DNA of 64,000 nt from Gammaproteobacteria bacterium 50_400_T64 (GTDB lineage: Bacteria; Pseudomonadota; Gammaproteobacteria; Pseudomonadales; Porticoccaceae). The stretch's first letter is position 1. Every line of letters begins with the position of its first letter. Location of the stretch: NCBI GenBank assembly GCA_002162755.1, contig MAAS01000011.1, positions 1 through 64,000 on the forward strand. Reading direction: 5' to 3'. This document shows, piece after piece, positions 35,581-43,675 of the stretch. A model generated the notes under the pieces. It saw only the letters and a program-made list of their open reading frames with translations, ran no database searches and had not been told where the DNA came from. The position numbers were made by a program, and so were the translations under genes.

Positions 35581-36294
35581 TTAACTCACCGGCGCTAAAA
35601 ACCTCAGCTTTCTGTCGACCACAATTTCATCCGGACTCAGACTGCAGCCATAAACCAGTACTTCAACACCGGCCTCGACAGCCTCCGCTAATGCCTGTGA
35701 ATACGCCGGATCAACCTCCTGCGCCGCAGCCACCTCGTCAATGTCAGTCAACTGCACGCAAAAAACCAACACCCCCCGCTGCCCCTGCTCAACAACGTGC
35801 ATTAACTCCCGCAAGTGCTTGGCACCCCGGGTCGTGACCGCATCGGGAAAGCGCGCCTGCCTGCCCTCTGCTTCCAGAGTGACACTCTTCACTTCGACAA
35901 AACACTGAGCCTCGCCCTGTTCGAGCAGAATATCGATGCGGCTATTTTCCTCGCCGTAACGCACCTCGGTACGCAAAGTGTCGAAACTCTGTAATTCACT
36001 GATCACGCCATTTTCGATGGCTTCAACAACCAGCTTATTGGGCCGCGCAGTATTCACTCCGGCCAGTCGCCCGCCTTTGGTGGTAATGATTTCCAGGGTG
36101 CCGGGCAATTTACGCTTTGGGTTATCCGACCGGGAGAACCAGCAGGGCTGGCCCGGCGTCAGGCAATTCTTCATCGAGCCCGTGTTAGCGCAGTGAATCG
36201 TTAACTCACTACCATCGCTCAGCTTTATATCGGCAAAGAACCGTTTGTAACGTTTAATAAAGGTGGCTTTCTCAAAGGCAGGGGAAATTTTCAT
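35581..36294 (-). CDS. sfsA: SfsA family protein (DNA/RNA nuclease-like)
   Basis: 237 residues from the ATG at 36292-36294; the in-frame TTG two codons earlier is less likely. It follows SfsA throughout: ATFIKRYKRFFAD at the N-terminus, HCANTGSMKNC, and a PD-(D/E)XK-like core with CFVEVKSVTLE and FPDAVTTRGAKHLREL. SfsA was named from sugar fermentation stimulation in E. coli and is now viewed as a nuclease-like protein; its role is not settled. Gene order next to an aminotransferase and dksA is common in this group. Confidence 0.93.
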   Translation of the reverse strand: MKISPAFEKATFIKRYKRFFADIKLSDGSELTIHCANTGSMKNCLTPGQPCWFSRSDNPKRKLPGTLEIITTKGGRLAGVNTARPNKLVVEAIENGVISELQSFDTLRTEVRYGEENSRIDILLEQGEAQCFVEVKSVTLEAEGRQARFPDAVTTRGAKHLRELMHVVEQGQRGVLVFCVQLTDIDEVAAAQEVDPAYSQALAEAVEAGVEVLVYGCSLSPDEIVVDRKLRFLAPVS

Positions 36295-36341
36295 CGACAA
36301 CTCATCGTTTAATTCAGCTCGAATTCTTCAACACCAAAGCA

Positions 36342-37517
36342 TTAGCTCGCCAGTGCTTTGCTCAGACGTTCGACGGCCAGTTCAAGCCTGTCCATCGGCT
36401 GGGTATAGGAAAAGCGCACATGCTGACGTGCCAAATGCTCACCAAAATCCGTGCCCGGCGTAAACGCCACTTCCGCTCGCTCGAGCATATCCCAGCAAAA
36501 GGCCTCGCTATCAGCGGCCAGCTTCTCAATACCCGCATAGATATAAAATGCGCCTGCCGGCATATTAGGAATACTGAAACCGAGTTCGCGAAGAGCAGGT
36601 ACAAGGTAATCCCGGCGCTGGCGAAACTCTGCACGACGGGCCTCCATAATTTCAATCGTCGCCGGCTCAAAAGCCCCCAAGGCGGCATATTGAGCGATGC
36701 TGGGCGGTGAAATATAAAAGTTCTGCGCCATGATGTTTATCGGCTCAAGGGCATCTTCCGGCACTACCATCCAGCCGAGACGCCAGCCGGTCATACCGAA
36801 GTACTTCGAGAAGCTGTTAATCACCATGGCGTCATTATTGATTTCAAGAATAGAACTCTCTTGCTGGTCATAAACCAGGCCGTGATAGAGCTCGTCCATA
36901 ATCAGCACGCCATTGTGGCTCGCCACTACGTCGTTGATGCCGCGCTGATTATCGCGAGAAAGCATCTCGCCGGTGGGGTTGCTAGGCGATGCCACCAAAA
37001 CGCCTACCGTATTGTCCTGCCAGTATGCGGCAACGGCCTCAGGCGTTAATTGATAGGCATTGTCGGCATCAACAGGGATAAGTTGGGGCTCACCACCAGC
37101 CCGGCGCACAAAATTGGCATTGCAGGGGTAGCCGGGGTCGGTCAGCTGCAGACCATCACCCGGATTAATAATGAGGTCACAAATTAAACCGAGAGCGGCA
37201 CTACTGCCCGTGGTCACCACAACCCGCTCTGCAGGAATATTCAAGCCATAACGCGTTTGATAAAACCCCGCGATAGCTTCACGTAATTCAATAATCCCAA
37301 AGGAAGGCGTATAGAAGGTTTTTTCATCACGCAGCGCGGCGCTCGCCGCTTCGATAATTGCCGGCGCCGTGGGAAAAGCGGGCTCCCCAGCCTCCATGCG
37401 CACGATATCGCGCCCCTGAGCCTCCATTTTCACGGCAGCCTCAAGAAAATCGACTACTTTAAACGATGTCATACCCTCAATTCTTGAGGCATATTGACGT
37501 TGAATTCCATCCGACAT
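36342..37517 (-). CDS. PLP-dependent aminotransferase (class I)
   Basis: 391 residues from the ATG at 37515-37517, which has GGGAAG eight bases before it and starts MSDGIQRQY; a longer frame to 37553 is less likely. The PLP lysine lies in NSFSKYFGMTGWRLGW (about 230-245) and the substrate Arg in VRFSYTQP near the C-terminus. The family moves amino groups between amino acids and 2-oxoacids; the sequence does not fix whether this is an aspartate, alanine or aromatic enzyme. It is upstream of sfsA on the same strand. Confidence 0.88.
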   Translation of the reverse strand: MSDGIQRQYASRIEGMTSFKVVDFLEAAVKMEAQGRDIVRMEAGEPAFPTAPAIIEAASAALRDEKTFYTPSFGIIELREAIAGFYQTRYGLNIPAERVVVTTGSSAALGLICDLIINPGDGLQLTDPGYPCNANFVRRAGGEPQLIPVDADNAYQLTPEAVAAYWQDNTVGVLVASPSNPTGEMLSRDNQRGINDVVASHNGVLIMDELYHGLVYDQQESSILEINNDAMVINSFSKYFGMTGWRLGWMVVPEDALEPINIMAQNFYISPPSIAQYAALGAFEPATIEIMEARRAEFRQRRDYLVPALRELGFSIPNMPAGAFYIYAGIEKLAADSEAFCWDMLERAEVAFTPGTDFGEHLARQHVRFSYTQPMDRLELAVERLSKALAS

Positions 37518-37658
37518 AGCGCGCTTCCCATTACATCTGGAAAAATCAGGCATTGTAGGCCATGAATCAACGTCTTTAATACAAAATAGACTTGAAAAAT
37601 TCGTCCAGTGGCACTATAAAGTCCTGCTTCGCGACAGCATTAAAAACGGAACACATCC

Positions 37659-38108
37659 ATGCCCAAGAAAAAAGCGGCCAAAGCGTCCACTCTAACCCTG
37701 CACGGCCAAGCTCCCTATAAGGAGAAAAAGGGTGAAGAGTACATGAATGAAAATCAGCAGGAGCACTTTAAAACGCTGCTCCAGGCGTGGAAGCAGGAGC
37801 TAATGGAAGAGGTTGATCGCACCGTCAGTCATATGAAAGACGAAGCGGCAAACTTCCCCGACCCGGCTGACCGGGCCACTCAGGAAGAAGAGTTCAGCCT
37901 CGAATTGCGCACCCGCGACAGGGAGCGTAAGTTGATCAAGAAAATTGACTCCACTATGGAGCTGCTCGATGCCGATGACTACGGCTACTGCGATCAGTGT
38001 GGTGTCGATATTGGCATTCGCCGACTTGAAGCCCGCCCCACCGCAACCCTCTGTGTCGATTGCAAAACCCTCGACGAAATCAAAGAGAGACAAGTTAGCG
38101 GCGGCTAA
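37659..38108 (+). CDS. dksA: RNA polymerase-binding transcription factor DksA
   Basis: 149 residues. A coiled-coil hairpin with the acidic tip DPADRA (about 68-73), needed to reach the RNA polymerase active centre, is followed by a zinc finger with C111, C114, C132 and C135. It works with ppGpp to shift transcription during starvation. The N-terminal extension before KGEEYM is as in Pseudomonas. The gluQ gene follows after 21 bases, as in other gammaproteobacteria. Confidence 0.96.
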   Translation: MPKKKAAKASTLTLHGQAPYKEKKGEEYMNENQQEHFKTLLQAWKQELMEEVDRTVSHMKDEAANFPDPADRATQEEEFSLELRTRDRERKLIKKIDSTMELLDADDYGYCDQCGVDIGIRRLEARPTATLCVDCKTLDEIKERQVSGG

Positions 38109-38129
38109 AACTTCCCCGACTGCCAATCA

Positions 38130-39035
38130 ATGGCTGTCAGCTCTTATATTGGCCGGTTTGCACCCTCGCCCACCGGCCCTCTCCACAAAGGTTCACTGCT
38201 CGCCGCTCTGGCAAGCTTTCTCGATGCCCGAGCTAACGGCGGCCAATGGTTGTTGCGCATTGACGACCTGGATCCTCCGCGGGAAATCCCCGGTGCCGCA
38301 GATCGTATACTCCGGCAACTGGATGAGCACGGCTTGCACTGGGACGGCCCCGTTCTTTATCAAAGTACACGACTACCCGCCTATAAAGAGGCACTGCAGC
38401 AACTAAGCTGTGCTGGTCTGCTGTATGCCTGCTACTGCAACCGAGCGCGGCTGCGCACATTGGGCGGACGCTACGACGGGAAATGCCGGATACATAATCT
38501 CCACGCCAGCGCCACAATCCACGACAAGCCCCATGCCACCCGTATTCAACTGCCAGAGCAAAGCACCGTCACCTTTAAGGATGTAATTCAAGGCCCGTTG
38601 CTTTTTGATCTGAACAAGGCTGGAGATTTTATTCTCTGGCGTCGCGATCAACTTTCCGCCTATCAACTAGCCTGTAGCCTAGATGACGACCATCAAGGTA
38701 TTAGCCACGTTATTCGCGGTAGCGACTTGCTCGACTCAACACCTCGGCAAATACACCTCTCGCACTGCCTGGCGCTTGAGACACCGCAATACGGTCATAT
38801 TCCGGTATTGAGTAATGCCGAGGGCCAAAAACTCAGCAAACAAAACCATGCACCTGAACTCAGCTCCGATAAGACCACCTCTAACCTGATTGATTGCCTG
38901 GGCTTACTGGGCTTTAGCATCCCCTCAGAATTGAGTAACAGCTCAAACCAACAACTACTTAACTGGGCAATTGATCACTGGCAACTAAGTAATGTACCTG
39001 TTCTTCGCAGGGTGACAGAAAGTGACAGTCCTTAA
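38130..39035 (+). CDS. gluQ: Glutamyl-Q tRNA(Asp) synthetase
   Basis: 301 residues, the short GluRS paralogue without anticodon-binding domain. It has APSPTGPLHKGSLL as the HIGH-like motif, a Cys cluster (CYCN and the Cys in GKCR, zinc site) and KLSKQN in place of KMSKS. It attaches glutamate to queuosine in tRNA-Asp. It directly follows dksA. Downstream the usual cbrA/cbrB pair of Pseudomonas is missing and the tandem sRNA-like units begin. Confidence 0.94.
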   Translation: MAVSSYIGRFAPSPTGPLHKGSLLAALASFLDARANGGQWLLRIDDLDPPREIPGAADRILRQLDEHGLHWDGPVLYQSTRLPAYKEALQQLSCAGLLYACYCNRARLRTLGGRYDGKCRIHNLHASATIHDKPHATRIQLPEQSTVTFKDVIQGPLLFDLNKAGDFILWRRDQLSAYQLACSLDDDHQGISHVIRGSDLLDSTPRQIHLSHCLALETPQYGHIPVLSNAEGQKLSKQNHAPELSSDKTTSNLIDCLGLLGFSIPSELSNSSNQQLLNWAIDHWQLSNVPVLRRVTESDSP

Positions 39036-39108
39036 AAAAAATGTCGCAATCAAACATTTTTAGCTATAAAGGCCCCCGCTCTAAGCGTGTTTTTTTCTAA
39101 GAAAACCT

Positions 39109-39140
39109 TTGCACAGTTCACACTTTCTGAGTAATATAAT
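39109..39140 (+). promoter_or_regulatory. Sigma70-like promoter of sRNA unit 1
   Basis: TTGCAC (39109-39114) is followed after 17 bases by TAATAT (39132-39137), which overlaps a perfect TATAAT (39135-39140). The bases before the -35 (AAAACC) are the same as in the second promoter. A start near 39145-39148 is expected. Confidence 0.65.
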
Positions 39141-39146
39141 TCGCAC

Positions 39147-39301
39147 TTATAACAATAATGAATGTGCAGAATATATAAAATATAATAAGAACAATAGAAA
39201 ATAATAATAAATATTGATGAGTTGCTATACGTTTTAAGGGTGGGTTAGATCCGTAAATACGTGGCATTTTAAAAAAGGGAAGCCCTCGGGCTTCCCTTTT
39301 T
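39147..39301 (+). ncRNA. Tandem sRNA-like unit, copy 1
   Basis: A putative RNA of about 155 nt, with no protein frame. From the predicted start it runs through an A-rich part (about 39150-39212, with AACAATA and AATAATAATAAAT, matching the AANAANAA pattern bound by Hfq/Crc). A core (39214-39252) shared with copy 2 apart from one inserted base comes next, then a hairpin terminator (39277-39296; GGGAAGCC, loop CTCG, GGCTTCCC) and a T run. It lies where Pseudomonas has crcZ, between gluQ and pcnB. The 5' end is a prediction and could shift by several bases. Confidence 0.7.
39277..39301 (+). terminator. Rho-independent terminator of sRNA unit 1
   Basis: An 8-bp stem GGGAAGCC / GGCTTCCC closed by CTCG, with AAAAAA before it and TTTTT after it. 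The flanking A and T runs lengthen the stem. Confidence 0.92.
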
Positions 39302-39399
39302 ACTGTCTGCAGATTTTAATCTCGAAATTTTTCCCAGGCTTCGAGACATACATATTCACCAATGATTTATAACCTGATTAAAAATAATCATAAAAACCT

Positions 39400-39431
39400 T
39401 TGCTTAATTTCCACATCACGCTTATTATAAT
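39400..39431 (+). promoter_or_regulatory. Sigma70-like promoter of sRNA unit 2
   Basis: TTGCTT (39400-39405) is followed after 17 bases by TATTAT (39423-39428), overlapping TATAAT (39426-39431). The layout is identical to promoter 1, with the same CCTTTGC around the -35, while the spacer bases differ. Each copy can therefore be transcribed by itself. Confidence 0.68.
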
Positions 39432-39436
39432 TTCAA

Positions 39437-39571
39437 GTCATCTAAAGAATGACTGAAAAGAATAACAATAAATAATAATAATAACTTGATGAGTTGCTAT
39501 ACGTTTTAGGGTGGGTTAGATCCAGAAACACATGGCATATTAAAAAGGGAAGCCTTCGGGCTTCCCTTTTT
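39437..39571 (+). ncRNA. Tandem sRNA-like unit, copy 2
   Basis: A putative RNA of about 135 nt. An A-rich tract (39458-39485) is made almost only of AATAAC/AATAAT units. Then comes the conserved core (39486-39523) and a terminator hairpin (39547-39566) with a UUCG tetraloop, while copy 1 has CTCG. Core and terminator are closely alike in the two copies, while the upstream parts have diverged except for promoter boxes and A-rich composition. This points to selection on core and terminator. Hfq or Crc binding is inferred from the AANAANAA pattern only. Confidence 0.72.
39547..39571 (+). terminator. Rho-independent terminator of sRNA unit 2
   Basis: An 8-bp stem GGGAAGCC / GGCTTCCC with a stable UUCG loop, preceded by AAAAA and followed by TTTTT. 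Confidence 0.93.
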
Positions 39572-39717
39572 GCTACCTACTTATTTCCTTCCAGACATTC
39601 CCCCTCTAACAAACGGCCTCTGGCAACGAAGCAGACAATAAAATCTCAACCGGATTCTTCAACAGCTCGACTGCTAATACGATTCACCTCCCCCCCCCCA
39701 CATCCACCACAGGCTGT

Positions 39718-41121
39718 ATGCTAGACTCACGCCCCTATTTCTTCACATCCAAAGGTTTCCAAGCCCACTCCATGCTAAAACGCATCGCCAAAACATTAGG
39801 CTTCAAAAAAAAACGTAAGACCTCTGGGCCACACATCGTGCCGCCGGGCTCTCACCCCATCGAACCCAGGGATATTAGTCGTGCGGCCTCTGAAGTTGTC
39901 AGCGGTTTAGAAGAAGCAGGCTACAAAGCTTATGTAGTCGGCGGCTGTGTGCGAGATCTAATGCTCGGCCTCAAACCCAAAGACTTTGACGTCGCCACCA
40001 ATGCGACCCCGGAAGAAGCCAAAGTTGTTTTCAGGCGCGCACAAATCATTGGCCGACGCTTTCGTATCGTCCATGTGCGCTTTGGCCGCGAAGTGATTGA
40101 AGTCACCACCTTCCGCGCCCACCACACCAGCAACCCAGGTAAAGACAAAAACCTCTCCCGCCAGTCTAAAGAAGGCATGTTGCTGCGTGACAATGTCTTT
40201 GGCTCGATTGACGAAGATGCCAGTCGGCGCGACTTCAGCATCAACGCCATGTACTACCATCCCACTGATAACACCATTTATGACTATGCCGATGGGCTGC
40301 AGGATCTCGAGCAAAAAACCTTACGCATTATTGGTGATGCCGCCACCCGCTACCGCGAAGACCCGGTACGCATGCTCCGCGCTGCGCGCTTTGCCGCCAA
40401 ACTGGACTTTAAGCTAGACGATAAAACCTTCGCCCCCATCGCCGAGTGCGCACCCTTACTCGGCGACATATCATCAGCTCGCTTATTCGATGAAAGTTTA
40501 AAGCTATTTATGAGCGGTGCAGCCTTCGCCACCTACGAGCAGCTCTGCCAACTTGAACTCTTTACTCAGCTGTACCCTCAAACGGCCCGCCTGCTCGACG
40601 ATGACTTTAATCAAAACCTCATCAGCCAGGCCATGCGCAATACCGACGCCCGAATTAACAACCGCCAGCGCGTAACACCAGCCTTTATTTATGCCGCATT
40701 GCTGTGGCCGCCTCTTGTCGAGCTGCGCAAACAGTACACCGATAAAGGAGACTCACCTCTCTACGCCCTACAGCAGGCCGGCAGTGACGTTATTCAGCAG
40801 CAGATAAAACGCACCGCCATTCCCCGACGCTTCACCACAATGATGAAGGAAATCTGGGAGTTGCAGGCTCGCCTCAACAGACGCAATGGTCAAAATGCCG
40901 CACGTGTATTTAGCCACCCCCGCTTTCGCGCCGCCTATGATTTTCTCTTGCTGCGCGAACAGGCCGGCGAGCAAACCCAGGGTCTGGGTGAGTGGTGGAC
41001 TCTCTATCAGGAAGTCGACGAAGATGAGCGTGAGGCCATGGTCGCCGCCCTGCCGAAACCTAAATCGGGTAATAAACGCCGACGATCCCGCCGCAAACCC
41101 AAAGCGGATCATGCCAGCTAA
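39718..41121 (+). CDS. pcnB: Poly(A) polymerase I
   Basis: 467 residues from the ATG at 39718 (AGG nearby); an ATG at 39772, beginning MLKRIAKTLG as other PcnB proteins do, is a good alternative. The nucleotidyltransferase core has VGGCVRDLMLG and DFDVAT (metal-binding Asp pair), followed by the RRDFSINAMYY motif that separates tRNA-type and PcnB-type enzymes. The C-terminus is Lys/Arg-rich. It adds poly(A) to RNA 3' ends and so promotes decay of sRNAs and fragments. The stop overlaps the folK start by 11 bases. Confidence 0.93.
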   Translation: MLDSRPYFFTSKGFQAHSMLKRIAKTLGFKKKRKTSGPHIVPPGSHPIEPRDISRAASEVVSGLEEAGYKAYVVGGCVRDLMLGLKPKDFDVATNATPEEAKVVFRRAQIIGRRFRIVHVRFGREVIEVTTFRAHHTSNPGKDKNLSRQSKEGMLLRDNVFGSIDEDASRRDFSINAMYYHPTDNTIYDYADGLQDLEQKTLRIIGDAATRYREDPVRMLRAARFAAKLDFKLDDKTFAPIAECAPLLGDISSARLFDESLKLFMSGAAFATYEQLCQLELFTQLYPQTARLLDDDFNQNLISQAMRNTDARINNRQRVTPAFIYAALLWPPLVELRKQYTDKGDSPLYALQQAGSDVIQQQIKRTAIPRRFTTMMKEIWELQARLNRRNGQNAARVFSHPRFRAAYDFLLLREQAGEQTQGLGEWWTLYQEVDEDEREAMVAALPKPKSGNKRRRSRRKPKADHAS

Positions 41122-41620
41122 GGTCTATCTCGGCCTGGGCAGTAATCTCAACTCGCCACCCCGGCAAATCAAAGCGGCCCTCAAAGCCATCGCCAAACTA
41201 CCGGGGACACAGCTAGTACGCTGTGCGCCCTGGTACCAAAGCATCGCCATTGGCCCCGGTAATCAGGGGCGTTATATCAATACAGTCGCAGAGATAAACA
41301 GCGTGCTCAAACCCCGCGCCCTGCTCCAGTCTTTACAGCAGATTGAAAAACAACAGGGTAGAAAGCGTATTGTCCGCTGGGGGCCACGCACACTGGACAT
41401 TGATATTCTGCTCTACGCTCATCAAACCCTTAACACCCGGCAACTCCAAATCCCCCACCCCCGCCTTTGCGAGCGCAATTTTGTCCTGCAGCCACTGGCC
41501 GATATCGCCCCCGCATTAACGCTGCCCAACGGCACAGCGCTGGCAAAACTATTGGCAAACTGTTCGCCAGAAGGTATTGTCCGCCTCAGCGCTGGAGGAA
41601 GTGGTGGACGTACTGGCTAA
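41111..41620 (+). CDS. folK: 6-hydroxymethyl-7,8-dihydropterin pyrophosphokinase
   Basis: 169 residues from the ATG at 41111-41113, inside the end of pcnB. It has the N-terminal VYLGLGSNL and the catalytic segment RWGPRTLDIDILLY (about 97-110), ending with the RNFVLQPLADIAP region of HPPK. It transfers pyrophosphate from ATP to the pterin in folate synthesis. The tail runs about 17 bases into the deoxynucleoside kinase frame, so pcnB-folK-kinase are tightly coupled. Confidence 0.94.
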   Translation: MPAKVYLGLGSNLNSPPRQIKAALKAIAKLPGTQLVRCAPWYQSIAIGPGNQGRYINTVAEINSVLKPRALLQSLQQIEKQQGRKRIVRWGPRTLDIDILLYAHQTLNTRQLQIPHPRLCERNFVLQPLADIAPALTLPNGTALAKLLANCSPEGIVRLSAGGSGGRTG

Positions 41621-42287
41621 GACTATTAATCTCGACCTCGATATCTGTACACCGCCCCGCTTTATTGCGGTGGAAGGGCCAGTGGGTGTCGGCAAGACAT
41701 CCCTCGCCAAACGCCTGGCCGAAACCTTCAATTACGATACCTTGCTGGAAAAAACCGCCGACAACCCCTTTCTGACCCGTTTTTATCAGGACAGGCAGGC
41801 CGCCGCACTACCGACCCAGCTACACTTTTTATTACAAAGAGCCGAGCAAATTGAAGAGCTGCGCCAGGGCGATATGTTCCAGCCACTGCGCATTGCCGAC
41901 TTTCTGATGGACAAAGACCCCCTCTTCGCCCAGGTCACCCTCGACGCTGACGAGTTAAAGATTTATCAGGCGGTGTATAAACAGCTAACCCTGAACAAAC
42001 CTCTACCCGACCTGGTGATTTATCTGCAGGCGCCTGCTGACGTGCTCATAGAGCGCATCAACGCCCGTGGCGTTGCCAGTGAGCGCAATATCGATTTAGC
42101 CTATTTAACCCAGCTCAATGAAGCCTATATGGAATTCTTCCATTACTATGAGGCTGCACCGCTGCTCATCATTAACGCTGCGGATATTGACCCGATTAAC
42201 AATGAAGACGACTACCGCAATCTGGTGGACTACCTGCTTAGCATTAAAAGCGGGCGGCACTACTACAATCCCCAGCCTCACTTGTAA
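41604..42287 (+). CDS. Deoxynucleoside kinase
   Basis: 227 residues from the GTG at 41604-41606, chosen because GGAGG lies five bases before it; an upstream TTG at 41577 has no good ribosome site. Walker A is GPVGVGKTSLAKRL, followed by the dNK features (ADNPFLTRFY, LHFLLQRAEQ, and an LID-like R-x-R region near RGVASERNID). The family phosphorylates deoxyadenosine, deoxyguanosine or deoxycytidine for salvage. It overlaps folK and is followed by panB. Confidence 0.85.
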   Translation: MDVLAKTINLDLDICTPPRFIAVEGPVGVGKTSLAKRLAETFNYDTLLEKTADNPFLTRFYQDRQAAALPTQLHFLLQRAEQIEELRQGDMFQPLRIADFLMDKDPLFAQVTLDADELKIYQAVYKQLTLNKPLPDLVIYLQAPADVLIERINARGVASERNIDLAYLTQLNEAYMEFFHYYEAAPLLIINAADIDPINNEDDYRNLVDYLLSIKSGRHYYNPQPHL

Positions 42288-42332
42288 GACATTAAAGCAG
42301 TCACGTATTAGGCATTAACCAGAGACCAGCCG

Positions 42333-43124
42333 ATGAAATCTGTCACTATCAATACCCTTAACAATCACAAAGCTGCCGGTGAAAAATTCCCCGTTATCAC
42401 CGCCTACGACAGTGCCTTTGCGCGGCAGATTGAACTCGCCGGTATCGAGGTGATTCTGGTGGGCGACTCCCTGGGCAATGTCATTCTCGGCTACACCAGC
42501 ACCGTGCCCGTGACCATGGACGACATGCTTCACCACACCGGCGCAGTGAGTCGCGGTAACAGCAAGTCACTAATTATTGCCGACATGCCCTATATGTCCT
42601 ACGCCACCGAAGAAGCGACCCTCACCAACGCCGCGCTGCTAATGCAAGCCGGTGCGCAAATGGTGAAAGTCGAAGGCGGCGCCTGGCTGGAAGAATCTGT
42701 CTTTAGCCTCAGCCAGCGCGGGGTGCCCGTCTGCGGCCACCTGGGCCTGACACCCCAGTCATTTAATAAACTGGGCGGCTATAAAGTACAGGGGCGCGAT
42801 GACGAAGGTGCTGAGTTAATCTTGCGAGATGCCAAAATTTTGCAGGAAGCGGGTGCCGATATGCTGGTGCTGGAATGTGTGCCGACGGAACTGGCGACCA
42901 CGATTACCGAGGCTCTGGATATTCCGGTGGTTGGCATTGGCGCTGGCCCCAATACCGATGCTCAGGTGCTGGTGCTCTACGACATGCTCGGCTTTTCACC
43001 GCGCATCCCCAAATTTACCAAAAACTTTCTCGCCGAGACCAATAGCGTGCAACTGGCACTACAGGCCTACGCCGATGCCGTGCGCAACGGGGACTTTCCC
43101 CAAGCGGAACACGGCTTTAAATAA
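42333..43124 (+). CDS. panB: 3-methyl-2-oxobutanoate hydroxymethyltransferase
   Basis: 263 residues, full length. Hallmarks are FPVITAYDSAFARQIE, VGDSLGNVILGY, the metal-binding Asp in IADMPYMSY and HLGLTPQS. It adds a hydroxymethyl group from methylene-THF to ketoisovalerate, the first step to pantothenate. In Pseudomonas panC follows; here panC is missing and a regulator gene lies on the opposite strand three bases away. Confidence 0.95.
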   Translation: MKSVTINTLNNHKAAGEKFPVITAYDSAFARQIELAGIEVILVGDSLGNVILGYTSTVPVTMDDMLHHTGAVSRGNSKSLIIADMPYMSYATEEATLTNAALLMQAGAQMVKVEGGAWLEESVFSLSQRGVPVCGHLGLTPQSFNKLGGYKVQGRDDEGAELILRDAKILQEAGADMLVLECVPTELATTITEALDIPVVGIGAGPNTDAQVLVLYDMLGFSPRIPKFTKNFLAETNSVQLALQAYADAVRNGDFPQAEHGFK

Positions 43125-43127
43125 ACG

Positions 43128-43448
43128 TTAAGCCGGTTGCGGTACCCCGCAAAACATGCCGTGTAGTGCTTCAATAATCACACTCACCTTGGGGTCGTCG
43201 AGACGATAATAAATCGTCTGCGATTCCCGCCGCGTCGCCACCATGCCACCGCGACGCAAGGTCGCCAGATGCTGTGACAGTGCCGACTGACTCAAAGGTA
43301 CGCGCTCATTCAACTCAGTAACAGACAGCTCGCCTTCACTCAGCGAGCAGAGAATCATCAAACGATTACTGTTTGACAGTCCCTTAAGCAAACTCTCCGC
43401 TTCATCGGCATGAGCTGCCAAATTTGCTAGTTCTACACCAGTCACCAT
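43128..43448 (-). CDS. BigR/SqrR-like sulfur-sensing ArsR family repressor
   Basis: 106 residues. A winged helix has the recognition segment LSQSALSQHLATLRRGG, followed by TRRESQTIYYRL. Cys34 and Cys100 are placed 66 residues apart, as in BigR and SqrR, where persulfide forms a bridge between them and releases DNA. The metal sites of other ArsR proteins are not evident. It probably represses the sulfur cluster at 48.5-51.6 kb and its own gene; AT-rich repeats lie upstream of both. It converges on panB, with stops three bases apart. Confidence 0.82.
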   Translation of the reverse strand: MVTGVELANLAAHADEAESLLKGLSNSNRLMILCSLSEGELSVTELNERVPLSQSALSQHLATLRRGGMVATRRESQTIYYRLDDPKVSVIIEALHGMFCGVPQPA

Positions 43449-43675
43449 TGCCGAACACCTCCCAACAGGCTTTCCAGCCCAGGCCTTAAATTGTATGCGC
43501 CAAAATTAAACGCCCTTACATTATGAATTGCTAAAGTATATTATGCTAATACAATATCGCTATATGTATATTGGACTATGATTTGATACTAAATGGAGCG
43601 AAGGCGCTGTAGCCAAAACCAAACGCAGCTAAAAAGAGATCATCGCTTTATAAATCAATAAAAAAGGACGAACCC
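43449..43675. promoter_or_regulatory. Divergent control region with AT-rich inverted repeat
   Basis: This is the gap between the ArsR repressor and the RND exporter. At 43539-43551 the sequence TATTA-TGC-TAATA is an inverted repeat, and CTAATACAAT (43546-43555) recurs before the dioxygenase operon near 49843-49852. That fits an operator for the BigR-like repressor. The RND start (GTG) has AAAGGA six bases upstream. Operator assignment is inference. Confidence 0.5.

Noticed and set aside
39688-39700. Run of C bases before pcnB
   Set aside because: A short homopolymer only; no phase-variation setting, since it is outside any believed reading frame.
39036-39717. cbrA/cbrB remnants or a small protein gene between gluQ and pcnB
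   Set aside because: No kinase or regulator fragments are seen and frames are broken by many stops; the sRNA interpretation explains the shared core, promoters and terminators better.
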